The translations under genes were made by a program, and so were the position numbers. The notes beneath the pieces were generated by a model. That model was not told the DNA's origin, did no database searches, and saw only the letters and a program-made list of their open reading frames with translations. A stretch of 43,652 nucleotides of DNA, taken from NCBI GenBank assembly GCA_034433375.1, contig DAOUAQ010000045.1:1-43652 (forward strand), read 5' to 3'. Origin of the DNA: DSWT01 sp034433375 (GTDB lineage Bacteria; Chloroflexota; Anaerolineae; B4-G1; SLSP01). Below are positions 1 to 7,819 of this stretch, piece by piece (position 1 is the stretch's first letter; each line of letters starts with the position of its first letter).

Positions 1-8
1 TCTTGAAA

Positions 9-548
9 TCAATCTTGTCCATGTTGCGCCTCCACTTGTTCAATGAATTGTTCTATCCAGTCACGTTCTGCTTGAATCAGCGTGTCGCTGTACTGAAACA
101 TCGCCTCCACGAAGTACGGCAGCGGCTTCTGCGCTTCCCAACGCTCGCGCATGTGCGCCAACTGCGCCTCCAACGCCGCGACGTACTGCCGCAGCGCCGA
201 AACTGCCTCTGTCGCGGGAACGCCGGGCAGATTCGCAATCCCCAACAGCAGCGGCGTGGAGCAACGCTGCGGCGTGGACAGCGACTCCAGAATCGCCGCC
301 CGCAACTGCTCCCGCCCGTCCGGCGTGATCGCGTAGACCTTGCGCGCCGGTCCGCGCCCGCCTTCTTCCAGCCGGCTCTCGATCCAGCCGTCGCCTTCCA
401 GCTTCTTCAGCAAGTAGTAGATCGACGAGAAGCCGATCTCCGTCCATTCCCGCATCCCGCGCGCCTCGATCACGTGTTCGAGTTCGTAGCCGTGATAGGG
501 CTGCCCGGCGAGCAGGGACAAGAGCGCCAGTTCTGCTTGAGTGGTCAT
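9..548 (-). CDS. PadR family transcriptional regulator
   Basis: A 179-residue protein with the PadR layout. The N-terminal winged helix (about residues 1-85) contains the family hallmark GQPYHGYELEHVIE, then a YYLLKKLEGDGWIES recognition/wing region, and the rest is a helical dimerisation domain. PadR proteins are small-molecule-responsive repressors, usually of transporters or enzymes encoded next to them. The ATG at 548 is preceded by a GAGGTGAG ribosome binding site. Just upstream lie a good sigma-70-type promoter and a perfect palindrome overlapping the -10, so the gene is probably autorepressed. The likely target gene lies beyond the left window edge on the same strand. Family identity is firm; ligand and targets are unknown. 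Confidence 0.93.
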   Translation of the reverse strand: MTTQAELALLSLLAGQPYHGYELEHVIEARGMREWTEIGFSSIYYLLKKLEGDGWIESRLEEGGRGPARKVYAITPDGREQLRAAILESLSTPQRCSTPLLLGIANLPGVPATEAVSALRQYVAALEAQLAHMRERWEAQKPLPYFVEAMFQYSDTLIQAERDWIEQFIEQVEAQHGQD

Positions 549-563
549 CTATTCTCACCTCGC

Positions 564-605
564 AGTATTCTAGTATTAGAATACTACGGTATTGGGATTT
601 GTCAA
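564..605 (-). promoter_or_regulatory. padR promoter with palindromic operator
   Basis: Reading leftwards, -35 TTGACA is at 600-605 and -10 TATTCT at 578-583, with a 16-base spacer. The -10 lies inside a perfect inverted repeat, AGTATTCTA (564-572), four bases, TAGAATACT (577-585). PadR-family operators commonly have AGTAT/ATACT half sites, so this is the expected autoregulatory site. Repressor binding would cover the -10. Confidence 0.8.
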
Positions 606-640
606 GGGAGAGATTGTGGAGAGGATAGACACCTGAACAC

Positions 641-673
641 AAAAAGCGGCCTGGTCTCGCAACCAAACCGCTT
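641..673 (-). terminator. Rho-independent terminator of tRNA-Lys
   Basis: On the minus strand, just downstream of the tRNA, AAGCGG (668-673) pairs with CCGCTT and an inner TGGT/ACCA pair extends the stem. It is followed by a run of T (complement of AAAAA at 641-645). The plus-strand reading lacks a T run, so it serves the tRNA. Confidence 0.75.
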
Positions 674-679
674 CTTCAA

Positions 680-753
680 TGGGTCGTACAGGATTCGAAC
701 CTGTGGCCCTGGGCTTAAAAGGCCCCTGCTCTGCCGGACTGAGCTAACGACCC
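680..753 (-). tRNA. tRNA-Lys (anticodon UUU)
   Basis: The minus strand folds as a full cloverleaf. The acceptor stem is GGGTCGT/ACGACCC, the D-arm GCTC/GAGC, the anticodon loop CTTTTAA with anticodon TTT, and the T-arm ACAGG-TTCGAAT-CCTGT. The discriminator is A and CCA is not encoded. The outermost anticodon-stem pair is a G-A mismatch. A promoter lies just upstream and a terminator just downstream, so it is transcribed alone. Confidence 0.95.
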
Positions 754-764
754 ACGCGCGCCGT

Positions 765-792
765 AGTATAGCACGGGAAGGGCAGTTGTCAA
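765..792 (-). promoter_or_regulatory. tRNA-Lys promoter
   Basis: On the minus strand -35 TTGACA (787-792) and -10 TATACT (765-770) are separated by 16 bases. The start would fall just before the tRNA 5' end at 753. Confidence 0.75.
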
Positions 793-824
793 ACCAAAAT
801 TGCCTTTTCGCCCTCCCCCCCCGG

Positions 825-852
825 CTACCGTCTACCGTCTACCGTCTACCGA
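825..852. repeat. Heptanucleotide tandem array (CTACCGT x4)
   Basis: Four contiguous 7-base units: CTACCGT three times, then CTACCGA. It sits between the tRNA-Lys promoter and the nadE promoter. On either side are near-identical direct repeats beginning TCAAACCAAA (789 and 861). It is one of about a dozen seven-base arrays in this window. Confidence 0.85.
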
Positions 853-871
853 ACCCGTTATCAAACCAAAG

Positions 872-899
872 TTGACTTTCGACCGCTCAAGGCTATATT
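872..899 (+). promoter_or_regulatory. nadE promoter
   Basis: -35 TTGACT (872-877), a 16-base spacer and -10 TATATT (894-899) lie 58 bases before the nadE start codon. The -35 is part of a direct repeat also seen at 789-810. Confidence 0.65.
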
Positions 900-956
900 C
901 AAACCGATTCGCGTAGATTAGCGAGATTCGCGGTTTGGTTTTGGAGGAACGCGACT

Positions 957-1694
957 ATGGATTATGTGGCTTTGGCAGATGCGATTGTAGCCTGGATGCG
1001 CGACTACGCGGCGCGGGCCGGGGCGGAGGGCTACGTGGTCGGACTGAGCGGCGGCGTGGATTCCGCCGTCACGGCAGCACTGGCGACGCGCGCGGTGGGG
1101 GCCGAGCGCGTTTTCGCCGTGTGGCTGCCGTGCCACAGCCTGCCGGAAGATGAGGCGTATGCGCGGATGACGGCGCAGGCGCTCGGTCTGAGGCTGCACA
1201 CCGTCGACCTGAACGCAACATGCGAGGCGCTGATGGCGGCGCTCCCACCCGGCAGCGACATGGCGCGCGCCAACGTCAAACCGCGCCTGCGGATGACGGC
1301 CTGGTATTACCTGGCGCAATCGCGCAACGCCCTGGTCGCCGGGACGGGCAACTGCCCGGAGATGATGGTGGGCTACTTCACCAAGTACGGCGACGGCGGC
1401 GTGGACATCGAACCACTCGGCGAGCTGTACAAGCACGAGGTGCGGGCGCTGGCGCGCGCGCTCGGCGCGCCGGAGCCGGTGATTGCGCGCGCGCCCACGG
1501 CGGGACTGTGGCCCGGTCAAACGGACGAGGGCGAGTTGGGCATCACCTACGCGGAACTGGATGCGATTTTGGCGGCCATAGCAGAGAACCGCACGCCCGA
1601 CGCGCCGGAAGCTGTCGTCGCTCGCGTGCGGCGGATGATCGCCGCGTCGGCGCACAAGCGCGCGCTGCCGCCAACTTTTCACGTGGAAAGGTGA
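957..1694 (+). CDS. nadE: NH3-dependent NAD+ synthetase
   Basis: A 245-residue enzyme that amidates nicotinic-acid adenine dinucleotide (deamido-NAD+) to NAD+ using ATP and ammonia, the last step of NAD synthesis. The N-type ATP pyrophosphatase loop SGGVDS is at residues 31-36. The substrate-binding segments GNCPEMMVGYFTKYGDG and PTAGLWPGQTDE are intact. There is no glutaminase domain, so it should use free ammonia. A GGAGG site sits 9 bases before the ATG at 957. The gene appears monocistronic; downstream is an inverted-repeat element and then a protease gene with its own promoter. Confidence 0.96.
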   Translation: MDYVALADAIVAWMRDYAARAGAEGYVVGLSGGVDSAVTAALATRAVGAERVFAVWLPCHSLPEDEAYARMTAQALGLRLHTVDLNATCEALMAALPPGSDMARANVKPRLRMTAWYYLAQSRNALVAGTGNCPEMMVGYFTKYGDGGVDIEPLGELYKHEVRALARALGAPEPVIARAPTAGLWPGQTDEGELGITYAELDAILAAIAENRTPDAPEAVVARVRRMIAASAHKRALPPTFHVER

Positions 1695-1699
1695 GAATG

Positions 1700-1769
1700 G
1701 TACACGGATTTCACGGATTTTAAGGATTTTTCTGAAAGACATCCGCCTTTTCCGCGTTAATCCGTGTAC
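1700..1769. repeat. Inverted CACGGATTT-type repeat element
   Basis: GTACACGGATT (1700-1710) is perfectly complementary to AATCCGTGTAC (1759-1769). Inside each arm are further degenerate copies of a roughly 9-base unit (CACGGATTT on the left, TCCGCG/AATCCGTG on the right). Related elements lie at 19643-19716 and 28905-28980. In RNA it would form a long imperfect hairpin after nadE and may act as a terminator. Confidence 0.7.
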
Positions 1770-1777
1770 TGAATTTG

Positions 1778-1786
1778 TGGTAGACT
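1778..1786 (+). promoter_or_regulatory. Extended -10 promoter of the CPBP protease gene
   Basis: TG-G-TAGACT (TG at 1778-1779, hexamer 1781-1786) is an extended -10. The predicted start, near 1793, is only about 4 bases before the ATG at 1797 and there is no ribosome binding site, so the mRNA may be nearly leaderless. The -35 is weak. Confidence 0.45.
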
Positions 1787-1796
1787 TCTGACAACA

Positions 1797-3455
1797 ATGG
1801 TAATAGATTCAAACAACACACCACAACGCTGTGAGACGGACTCGCGAGGTGAGACGCCTTCGCTATTTGCTGCCAACCTCTACCTGTTGGCGGGGCTGAT
1901 CGTACTCGTCTTGGGCAGTGTGTTGCCCAAGATTGGCGTGCGCTACCTCGTTGGCATCGCCGTCGAGGTGGCGCTGGCGGCGGGGGCGTTGCTCTTCATG
2001 CGGTTCGAGAAGCTCTCCATCCGCGAGACGCTGCGCTGGCGCCGGCCCGGTTGGCAAGCAATGGTTCTCAGCGGCGGGGTGGTTTTCGGGTTGTGGCTGG
2101 CCGGCGTTCTGCTCAATTTGCTGACGACGGTCGTCTTCGGCTACACAACGCCGCTTTCGCCCTCAATGTTCCCACGCAACGCGCCGGAGGCGTTTCTGCT
2201 GATCCTCTCAACCGTCGTCGTTGCCCCACTCTGCGAAGAGGTGATGTTCCGGGGATATGTGCAACGCGCTTATGAGCGGCGGCATCCCTGGATCGGGATC
2301 ACGGTCAGCGGCGTCATCTTCGCGTTGTATCATTTACGCTTCCAGGGCGCGTTCGCGCTGGTTCCGGTCGCGTTCACGTTGGGATTCGTCGCGTGGCGTA
2401 GCGATAGCCTCTTCCCAGGTATGCTGCTGCACGCCGCGTATAACAGCCTTGCGACGGCAGTCATCATCGCCAGCAGTTTTTTGCCGATGCCGGTGGTGGG
2501 CGGACTGGTGATGGCGCTGATATGTGCGGGCGTGCTGCTGACGCCGATTGCGCTGGTTGCGCTGTGGGGATTCTGGCGAGTGACGCATCCGCCAGCCAGA
2601 GCCGCATTGCCCAGGCTGACGGGATGGCGGACATGGGCATGGGCCGTCCCGCTCGTCGTGATGTTCGGTATCTACAGCTACGCGGTCTACGCGGAAGTGC
2701 TGGTGGGACGTTTTCCCGAAAAACTGGCGGCGGACGCACTGACCTTTGAGATGCCGACAGCCTGGGATACACCTACGCAGTGGCAGTATGTCATTCGCGG
2801 TGGGATCAACCAAACGGTAGGGACGGCGACCTGTGAACTGATGCCGCAGTCCGACAGCGTGGAGCTTGCGTGCCGGGTGCAGCAGGACGCCTTCGAGGCC
2901 GATCTGCCGTTCAACCTGCCGCCGGGGTTCGATGCGCTGGCGCTGCCGGGCTTCTCACTCGCCGGCGAAGCCTTCGAGAGCAGCCAGCGCGTTATCTGGG
3001 CGAAAGCGGGTCTGGCATTACGCGCGCTGGCCGGGACACGCGAGACCGGGAAGACGGCGCTGACGCTTATCGCCGGCGACGCCGACAAGATACTGCGGGT
3101 TGAGCGCGCCAACGCGACCGAGACGGCAATCCTTCCGCCGGGGACTCTGCTCGATGGCGAGTGGCCCTGGCGATTGTCGGCATTACCCTTCGCTCTCACT
3201 TATGGGAGCACGCAACCGCTGGCTCTGGTCAGCAACGAGGGATATATCCACATCGTGGACGCTTTCGTTATCGTAGAAGGCAGCGAACCGGCGTGGACGC
3301 CGGCAGGTAACTTCGTCACGTGGAGGGTCGCCGTCACCTACGAAATTGACGGCGCGGAGACCACGCTGACGGCCTGGTACGACGTTGATGCGCCCCACAC
3401 GTTGGTGCGGTATGACAATGGCGAGGTGAGTTATTTGTTGGAGAAGGTGCAGTGA
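1797..3455 (+). CDS. CPBP family intramembrane glutamic endopeptidase with unknown C-terminal domain
   Basis: A 552-residue membrane protein. Residues 25-260 form the CPBP (Abi/CAAX-protease-like) core: several membrane segments, EEVMFRG with Glu147-Glu148, the second motif His at 179 (ALYHLRF) and the third-motif His212 with Asn (LLHAAYN). All catalytic motifs are present. The family cleaves or processes membrane peptides and prenylated proteins. After a further membrane segment near residues 285-305 the protein continues for about 245 residues with no membrane segments and no family I recognise, probably outside the membrane. Usual CPBP proteins are 200-300 residues, so this is a fusion. 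No ribosome binding site is visible and the promoter suggests a near-leaderless message. Confidence 0.85.
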   Translation: MVIDSNNTPQRCETDSRGETPSLFAANLYLLAGLIVLVLGSVLPKIGVRYLVGIAVEVALAAGALLFMRFEKLSIRETLRWRRPGWQAMVLSGGVVFGLWLAGVLLNLLTTVVFGYTTPLSPSMFPRNAPEAFLLILSTVVVAPLCEEVMFRGYVQRAYERRHPWIGITVSGVIFALYHLRFQGAFALVPVAFTLGFVAWRSDSLFPGMLLHAAYNSLATAVIIASSFLPMPVVGGLVMALICAGVLLTPIALVALWGFWRVTHPPARAALPRLTGWRTWAWAVPLVVMFGIYSYAVYAEVLVGRFPEKLAADALTFEMPTAWDTPTQWQYVIRGGINQTVGTATCELMPQSDSVELACRVQQDAFEADLPFNLPPGFDALALPGFSLAGEAFESSQRVIWAKAGLALRALAGTRETGKTALTLIAGDADKILRVERANATETAILPPGTLLDGEWPWRLSALPFALTYGSTQPLALVSNEGYIHIVDAFVIVEGSEPAWTPAGNFVTWRVAVTYEIDGAETTLTAWYDVDAPHTLVRYDNGEVSYLLEKVQ

Positions 3456-3512
3456 GAGGTAAGACGGTTATGGGTGGGGTGGTTGGGGATTCGGTGTTGG
3501 TGGGGAGTGAGG

Positions 3513-3854
3513 ATGCAGTATTACAGTGAGGTAGAAACGCGGGAATTGCGGGCGGTCTTCGAGAAAGAAGTGTTGACCTGGCCCGAAGTCTCCCTGCGAC
3601 GGATGTTCGGCTGTCCGGCTTACGTCGCCGACGGGCGGCTTTTCGTCTTTTTGGTGACGGGCGGCATCGTCATCACGCAGTTGCGGCGCAAGGACATACA
3701 GACGTTAGCGCAGGACAATCAGATCGAGCCGTTCAAGGCCGGGGAACGGGTCATCGAACGGTGGACGAAAGTAGCCATCGCTGCCCCGCAAACTATCGGG
3801 CGGATTATGGCTTTTGTGCGCAAGAGCTATCAAACTGCGTTGGACAGGGGATAG
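3513..3854 (+). CDS. TfoX N-terminal domain-like protein
   Basis: A 113-residue protein with the TfoX-N/YjbR-like pattern: RRMFGCPAYVADGRLFVFL (about residues 22-40), then a strand-rich middle and the C-terminal segment AAPQTIGRIMAFVRKSYQTA. The TfoX N-terminal fold is common in small bacterial proteins of unknown role; only Sxy/TfoX of enterics is a known competence regulator, and this protein lacks that C-terminal domain. The start at 3513 is preferred because GTGAGG lies just upstream and the in-frame upstream extension (from 3474) is a G-rich, repeat-like stretch. Convergent with the VWA gene. Confidence 0.7.
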   Translation: MQYYSEVETRELRAVFEKEVLTWPEVSLRRMFGCPAYVADGRLFVFLVTGGIVITQLRRKDIQTLAQDNQIEPFKAGERVIERWTKVAIAAPQTIGRIMAFVRKSYQTALDRG

Positions 3855-3888
3855 CCGCTGCTCGAAAATCGGCCCCATCCGCCTCGAT

Positions 3889-5256
3889 TTATCCCTCGTA
3901 AGCAAGGTCCATCTGCCCGACGCGACCGGCGCTCGCGCCGCACTCCAGACAAATTTCGTCCGGCGCTAGAGGCCGTCCACAACCCGCGCAATACTCCTGC
4001 GCCGCAACCTGCCGCGCCCGCCGCGCGCGACTGATATTTCTGACAAGCGCCACGATCAGGATCAAGGAAAGCGCGATCAGAATGGCGCCCAGAACCCACC
4101 ACATGACGCCTAAAAACCAGCCCCAGGCCGATTTCAGCGCCGCGCCCAATCCTTGCCAAACGGACTTCGCCGTCGTCGCCACGACGACGCCAAAGGGCAT
4201 CGGCGTTGGCGCAGGTGTGGGCGCCGGCGTCGGCGTGGGGGCAGGCGTAGGTGTGGGAATCGGCGTGGGGATTGCCGTCGGTTCTGGCTGCGGCAGCGGG
4301 CCAAAGGGCGCCTCCGCGCTGGCCCGCCGGCCTGCAACTTCGACGTTGACCTGCACACGATGTTCAACGCCGTCGGCAGGCAAGCCGGAAACGTAGGTCA
4401 GCACATACTGCTGCTTGAGTTGATCGAGGACGGCGAGAAAACGCCCGGTCAACTGCGTCGAATCGGGTGTCTCCTGGTAAGCACCGCCGGTGACACGCGC
4501 GACCCGTTCCAGATAGCCCCGATCAATCTCGTCGCCCAATCCAACGGTGAAAATGGGGACGCCGACGCGCATCGCTTCCTGGATAGGCGTCTCGGCGCTG
4601 GCGACAAGGCTGCCAGGGCCTTCGTCAATGCCGTCGGTGAGCAGCAGTACCACGCGGTTGCCGGGCGCTGCCTCCTGCGCCCAAAGCACCGCCTTGTAGA
4701 GCGCATCGTAGAGCGGCGTGCGCCCTTTGGCTTCCAGCCCATCAATGAGCGCGAGGACAGCCTCGTGATCGGTCGTGAAGGGATGTTCGCGCGCTTCATT
4801 CAGCGCGTCAAGATTCACGGCATCGGCGAAAGCGATAAAGGCGACCGCATCTTTCTCACCGAGTTGCCCGATCAACGCGCGCGCGGCGGCCTGGGCGTCT
4901 TGAAGGGGGCGGCCTTTCAGCGATCCCGATACATCCACCACCACCACAACCGACAGGGCCAGAGCGGTGTTGGTCATCGTCTCGACCGTCAGGATGGGAC
5001 GGGCCACGGGGGCGCGATCCTCGTTGATCTCAAAAGCAGAGGCTTGCAAACCGGGGACCGGCGCGCCGTTCGCATCCCGCACGGCGACGGCCAGCGTGAC
5101 TTCGGGGAAAGCCGCCGCATCCGTTGCAGTGACCGACACGGAGAGTGTTGTAGGTGGGCGTTGCGCATAAACAGGAATCTGCACGAGACAGGTCAGTACC
5201 ACCGCCAGCGCGGTAGGCCATCGCAAAATCGCACGGCGCCACTTTGTTGACTTCAT
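3889..5256 (-). CDS. VWA-domain membrane protein with cytoplasmic zinc ribbon
   Basis: A 455-residue protein. A signal peptide or anchor (residues 1-31) is followed by a beta-rich domain, then a von Willebrand A domain (about 105-290) with an intact MIDAS start DVSGS at 108-112 for Mg2+-dependent ligand binding. Next come a Pro/Thr-rich linker of PTPAPTP-type repeats, a strong membrane segment near residues 385-410, and a C-terminal CxxC-x12-CxxC zinc ribbon. The topology suggests the VWA domain outside and the zinc ribbon in the cytoplasm. The ATG at 5256 is preferred over the GTG at 5262 because GGAGG precedes it by a proper distance. It follows the cyclase gene by 25 bases on the same strand, so the two are probably co-transcribed. 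Ligand unknown. Confidence 0.85.
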   Translation of the reverse strand: MKSTKWRRAILRWPTALAVVLTCLVQIPVYAQRPPTTLSVSVTATDAAAFPEVTLAVAVRDANGAPVPGLQASAFEINEDRAPVARPILTVETMTNTALALSVVVVVDVSGSLKGRPLQDAQAAARALIGQLGEKDAVAFIAFADAVNLDALNEAREHPFTTDHEAVLALIDGLEAKGRTPLYDALYKAVLWAQEAAPGNRVVLLLTDGIDEGPGSLVASAETPIQEAMRVGVPIFTVGLGDEIDRGYLERVARVTGGAYQETPDSTQLTGRFLAVLDQLKQQYVLTYVSGLPADGVEHRVQVNVEVAGRRASAEAPFGPLPQPEPTAIPTPIPTPTPAPTPTPAPTPAPTPMPFGVVVATTAKSVWQGLGAALKSAWGWFLGVMWWVLGAILIALSLILIVALVRNISRARRARQVAAQEYCAGCGRPLAPDEICLECGASAGRVGQMDLAYEG

Positions 5257-5281
5257 CCCCACCTCCCTACAAGTCGGGAGC

Positions 5282-6907
5282 CTAATCCAACACGCGGGTT
5301 ACAGGGTAAACTGTGACATCCTTATCAATGCCCTTGAAGCGCATTCCCGGAATCGGCGTCGCCTCGACGGCATCTTTAACCAGGTCATAGGTCTCCGGGC
5401 TGATGAGTACCTCGCCGGGCTTCGCCACAGCGCAGATGCGCGCCCCCAGATTGGCCGTCGGGCCGATAATAGTGTAATCGGTGCGCAGTTCGCAGCCGAA
5501 CTCGCCGACGACAACTTCGCCCGTCGCCATGCCAATCCCCAGCGCCGCCGCTTCGATGCCGCGCGCAGCCCAGTCCGCCATCAACCGCTGATGCACGATC
5601 TGCATTTCCAACCCTGCGCGCACCGCCCGCAGCGCATGGTCAGGTTGCGGCAGCGGCGCGCCAAAGAGCGCCATCACTTCGTCGCCGATGTATTTGTCCA
5701 ACGTTCCCTGATAGGCGTGGATCACCTGGGTCATCCGTCCCAGGTAGTCGTTGACAAATTCCACCAGCGTCTCCGGTTTGAGCTGCAACGCCATGTGGGT
5801 CGAGCCGCGCAAGTCGCCGTACAGCACCGTGAGCACCACCCGTTCGCCTTTAAGGATGTCAACGTTAGGATTCGCCAACATCCGATCCAGAACGTGGGAA
5901 TCAACAGAGCGCCCCAGGACACGCCGCAACCGCCGCTGTTCCAGGCTCTCGAAAATCGCGGTGTCCATCTGGCTCACGATAGCCTTCAACAACCGCTGGT
6001 GGTCGCGGGTGAAACGGCGTTGCGGGTCGCGGTTGACCGCGCCAAATACGCCGATGATCTCGTTGCGTAAGATCAACGGGACTGCCAAAATCGCGCAGGG
6101 CGGCGCGTCACATTCCTGACAGGTCAATTGCGCGCGGCGGATGGCGTCGTTCGCCACGCGCGTCATCGTCTCGTAGTAGACCACCTTTTGGAGCAGATCG
6201 TCGTGGGTGACGGCGCGCATTTCCAACTGTTTGCCGGTTTGATCGTACAGCATCACAAAGCCCATTTCGGCATCAATGACGCGGCACAAGTCCTGCAAAA
6301 CCACGTCTAGCATCTCGTCGAAAGGCAGATATTGATCCCGAATCTGGTCAAAGCGGTAGATCGTCTCCAGTTCTTTGTTGCGCTGCGCGAGATCATGGTA
6401 TGTGTAAGCCTGAACGATGGCCGAATCCATCTGGCTTTCCGCAGTTTGCATCAGTTCAAGCTCGCCGGCGTCGAACACAGGAGCACTGCGCCCCATCAAC
6501 ACAGCGCCTAGTGGCTTTTCGTCCATAAAAACAGGGACCGCCGCCATGCGGAATGTCTCCGGCAGCCTGGACGTCACCGGCGGGGGCAAAATATCTCCGG
6601 CTTCCCACACCGTCACCACGCTATCGTGCATCGCCTCGCGGACGCGCGCCTCAGACAGCGCGTCGGCGACCTCGCGCCAGGCCCGGTCGTGCTCCTGCAC
6701 GACTTTCAGCTCCAGAGCGCTTGTCTCACGATCCATCACGTACAGCAGGCACACATCCACCCGGAATTGATCGCACATGACGTGCGCCAGGCCAGAAAAG
6801 ATCGCCGCCGGGCCAGGCGCAGCATCCCGAATACGATCAATCGCCAGAACAACATCCAAAGTCTTCTGGCTAAGCGCCAGTTGTGTCTTTAGTTCTGCTT
6901 CCTTCAT
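5282..6907 (-). CDS. Class III adenylyl cyclase with two GAF domains
   Basis: A 541-residue soluble protein with two GAF domains (about 15-170 and 185-330) and a C-terminal class III cyclase domain (about 365-535). Metal-binding Asp are present in YGDLRGST and in KYIGDEVMALFG. The Lys of DKYIGD and the Asp of TDYTIIG are the pair that selects ATP over GTP. The transition-state Asn and Arg (TANLGARI) are kept, so it should make cAMP. The start at 6907 follows a GGTGGGGG site; longer starts to 6967 are possible. Its promoter is divergent from that of the DUF3307-crp operon, which carries a CRP-type site, so enzyme and cyclic-nucleotide receptor are probably a functional pair. The GAF ligands are unknown. 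Confidence 0.9.
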   Translation of the reverse strand: MKEAELKTQLALSQKTLDVVLAIDRIRDAAPGPAAIFSGLAHVMCDQFRVDVCLLYVMDRETSALELKVVQEHDRAWREVADALSEARVREAMHDSVVTVWEAGDILPPPVTSRLPETFRMAAVPVFMDEKPLGAVLMGRSAPVFDAGELELMQTAESQMDSAIVQAYTYHDLAQRNKELETIYRFDQIRDQYLPFDEMLDVVLQDLCRVIDAEMGFVMLYDQTGKQLEMRAVTHDDLLQKVVYYETMTRVANDAIRRAQLTCQECDAPPCAILAVPLILRNEIIGVFGAVNRDPQRRFTRDHQRLLKAIVSQMDTAIFESLEQRRLRRVLGRSVDSHVLDRMLANPNVDILKGERVVLTVLYGDLRGSTHMALQLKPETLVEFVNDYLGRMTQVIHAYQGTLDKYIGDEVMALFGAPLPQPDHALRAVRAGLEMQIVHQRLMADWAARGIEAAALGIGMATGEVVVGEFGCELRTDYTIIGPTANLGARICAVAKPGEVLISPETYDLVKDAVEATPIPGMRFKGIDKDVTVYPVTRVLD

Positions 6908-6956
6908 CAGACCCCCACCTTTCACACTTCGTAGAACCTTGAAATTCGTCACCTCC

Positions 6957-6985
6957 ATTCTACACAAAATCGCAGGTTAGAGCAA
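6957..6985 (-). promoter_or_regulatory. Promoter of the cyclase-VWA operon
   Basis: On the minus strand -35 TTGCTC (6980-6985), a 17-base spacer and -10 TAGAAT (6957-6962). It lies back to back with the CRP-type promoter starting at 7031. Confidence 0.6.
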
Positions 6986-7030
6986 ATGGATATTTCATCT
7001 CCGGCGGAGAACGTAGTTGCGTCAAGAGGG

Positions 7031-7073
7031 TGTGACGGATGTCATTGTCGCGCGCCTCCCTCTCTGATATGCT
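7031..7073 (+). promoter_or_regulatory. CRP-type class II promoter of DUF3307-crp operon
   Basis: The near-palindrome TGTGAC-GGAT-GTCATT (7031-7046) contains a perfect TGTGA half site and a TCATT half, spaced by six bases as in CRP sites. -35 TTGTCG (7045-7050) and -10 TATGCT (7068-7073) are 17 bases apart. The predicted start at 7080 puts the palindrome centre at -41.5, the classical class II activator position. Spacing from the operator to the gene start (71 bases) and the block CTGATATGCT are shared with the promoter at 19719. Confidence 0.65.
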
Positions 7074-7101
7074 AGAGGCAGAAAAGCAAAGGAGGTGCGA
7101 C

Positions 7102-7806
7102 ATGTTCACGGTTATGATTCTAGCGCATTTACTCGGCGACTATCTCTTGCAATTCGATGTTGTGGCGAAGTGGAAGGCGCGTTCACTCTGGGGCGTCGTG
7201 GCGCATGGCGGGATTGTGACCATGACGACGCTGGCGTGCGCGCTGCTCGTTGATCCGGCCTGGTGGCTCAACGCGCTGTTGATCGGGGTGACGCACGCGG
7301 TCATTGACGTGGTGAGAGCGCGCCTGGTCCGCGCCCAGAACCCCACCTGGGATTTGGTATACCTCCTGATTGACCAACTCACCCACATCGCCATCATCGC
7401 GCTGGTCGTGACGTTGCATCCGGCAGATCCGTTGAGCGGACGCGCCGAGATGTCCAAAGTCGTGGCGTTAGCCATTGGCTATCTCCTGCTGCTCCAACCG
7501 GCCTGGGTGCTGCTGCGCTTTATCGTGCGCGGGGTGTGGGGACCAGAAGCCGCGCCACACCTGGGCGTCGGCGAGAAGTACGAGCCGATGATCGAACGGG
7601 TACTCATCACCAGCTTCGTCCTTGCCGGGCAATTCGCGCTCGTCCCCCTGGTGCTGCTTCCCCGCCGCCTGACCTCCGTTCATATGCAAGGCAATGGAAT
7701 GGGCGTGCTGGTGCAGTTGACCAGCCACTGGGCGGAGACGCTGTTGAGCGTGCTCCTGGCCGCTGGGGTCGGATTGACCCTGCGGATGGTCATCCTGGGC
7801 GGGTAA
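7102..7806 (+). CDS. DUF3307 membrane protein
   Basis: A 234-residue protein with about five or six membrane segments. The DUF3307 signature is at the N-terminus: HLLGDYLLQ followed by a tryptophan-lysine segment and VAHGG, then the LLIGVTHAVIDVVRARL motif with conserved His and Asp. The family's function is not known to me; it is often found beside regulators. The ATG at 7102 is preceded by an excellent GGAGG; the frame is open further upstream but that would run through the promoter. The next gene, a CRP-family regulator, begins 13 bases after its stop, so they form an operon under the CRP-type promoter. Confidence 0.82.
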   Translation: MFTVMILAHLLGDYLLQFDVVAKWKARSLWGVVAHGGIVTMTTLACALLVDPAWWLNALLIGVTHAVIDVVRARLVRAQNPTWDLVYLLIDQLTHIAIIALVVTLHPADPLSGRAEMSKVVALAIGYLLLLQPAWVLLRFIVRGVWGPEAAPHLGVGEKYEPMIERVLITSFVLAGQFALVPLVLLPRRLTSVHMQGNGMGVLVQLTSHWAETLLSVLLAAGVGLTLRMVILGG

Positions 7807-7819
7807 AAGGAGGTTGCAG

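Noticed and set aside
3..875. Long plus-strand open frame across padR, the tRNA and the nadE upstream region
   Set aside because: It runs through a tRNA, promoters and a repeat array and lies opposite a clear PadR gene; its composition is Arg/Gln-rich shadow sequence.
918..1742. 274-codon minus-strand frame opposite nadE
   Set aside because: Shadow of a well-conserved gene in GC-rich DNA; no domain and no ribosome binding site.
3474..3512. Longer N-terminus or G-quadruplex upstream of the TfoX-N-like gene
   Set aside because: The stretch is G-rich, but no regular four-tract pattern is convincing, and a ribosome binding site supports the start at 3513.
6984..6999. CRP-type site for the leftward cyclase promoter
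   Set aside because: The sequence at -41.5 has only ATG/CAT symmetry and no TGTGA or TGAC half site.
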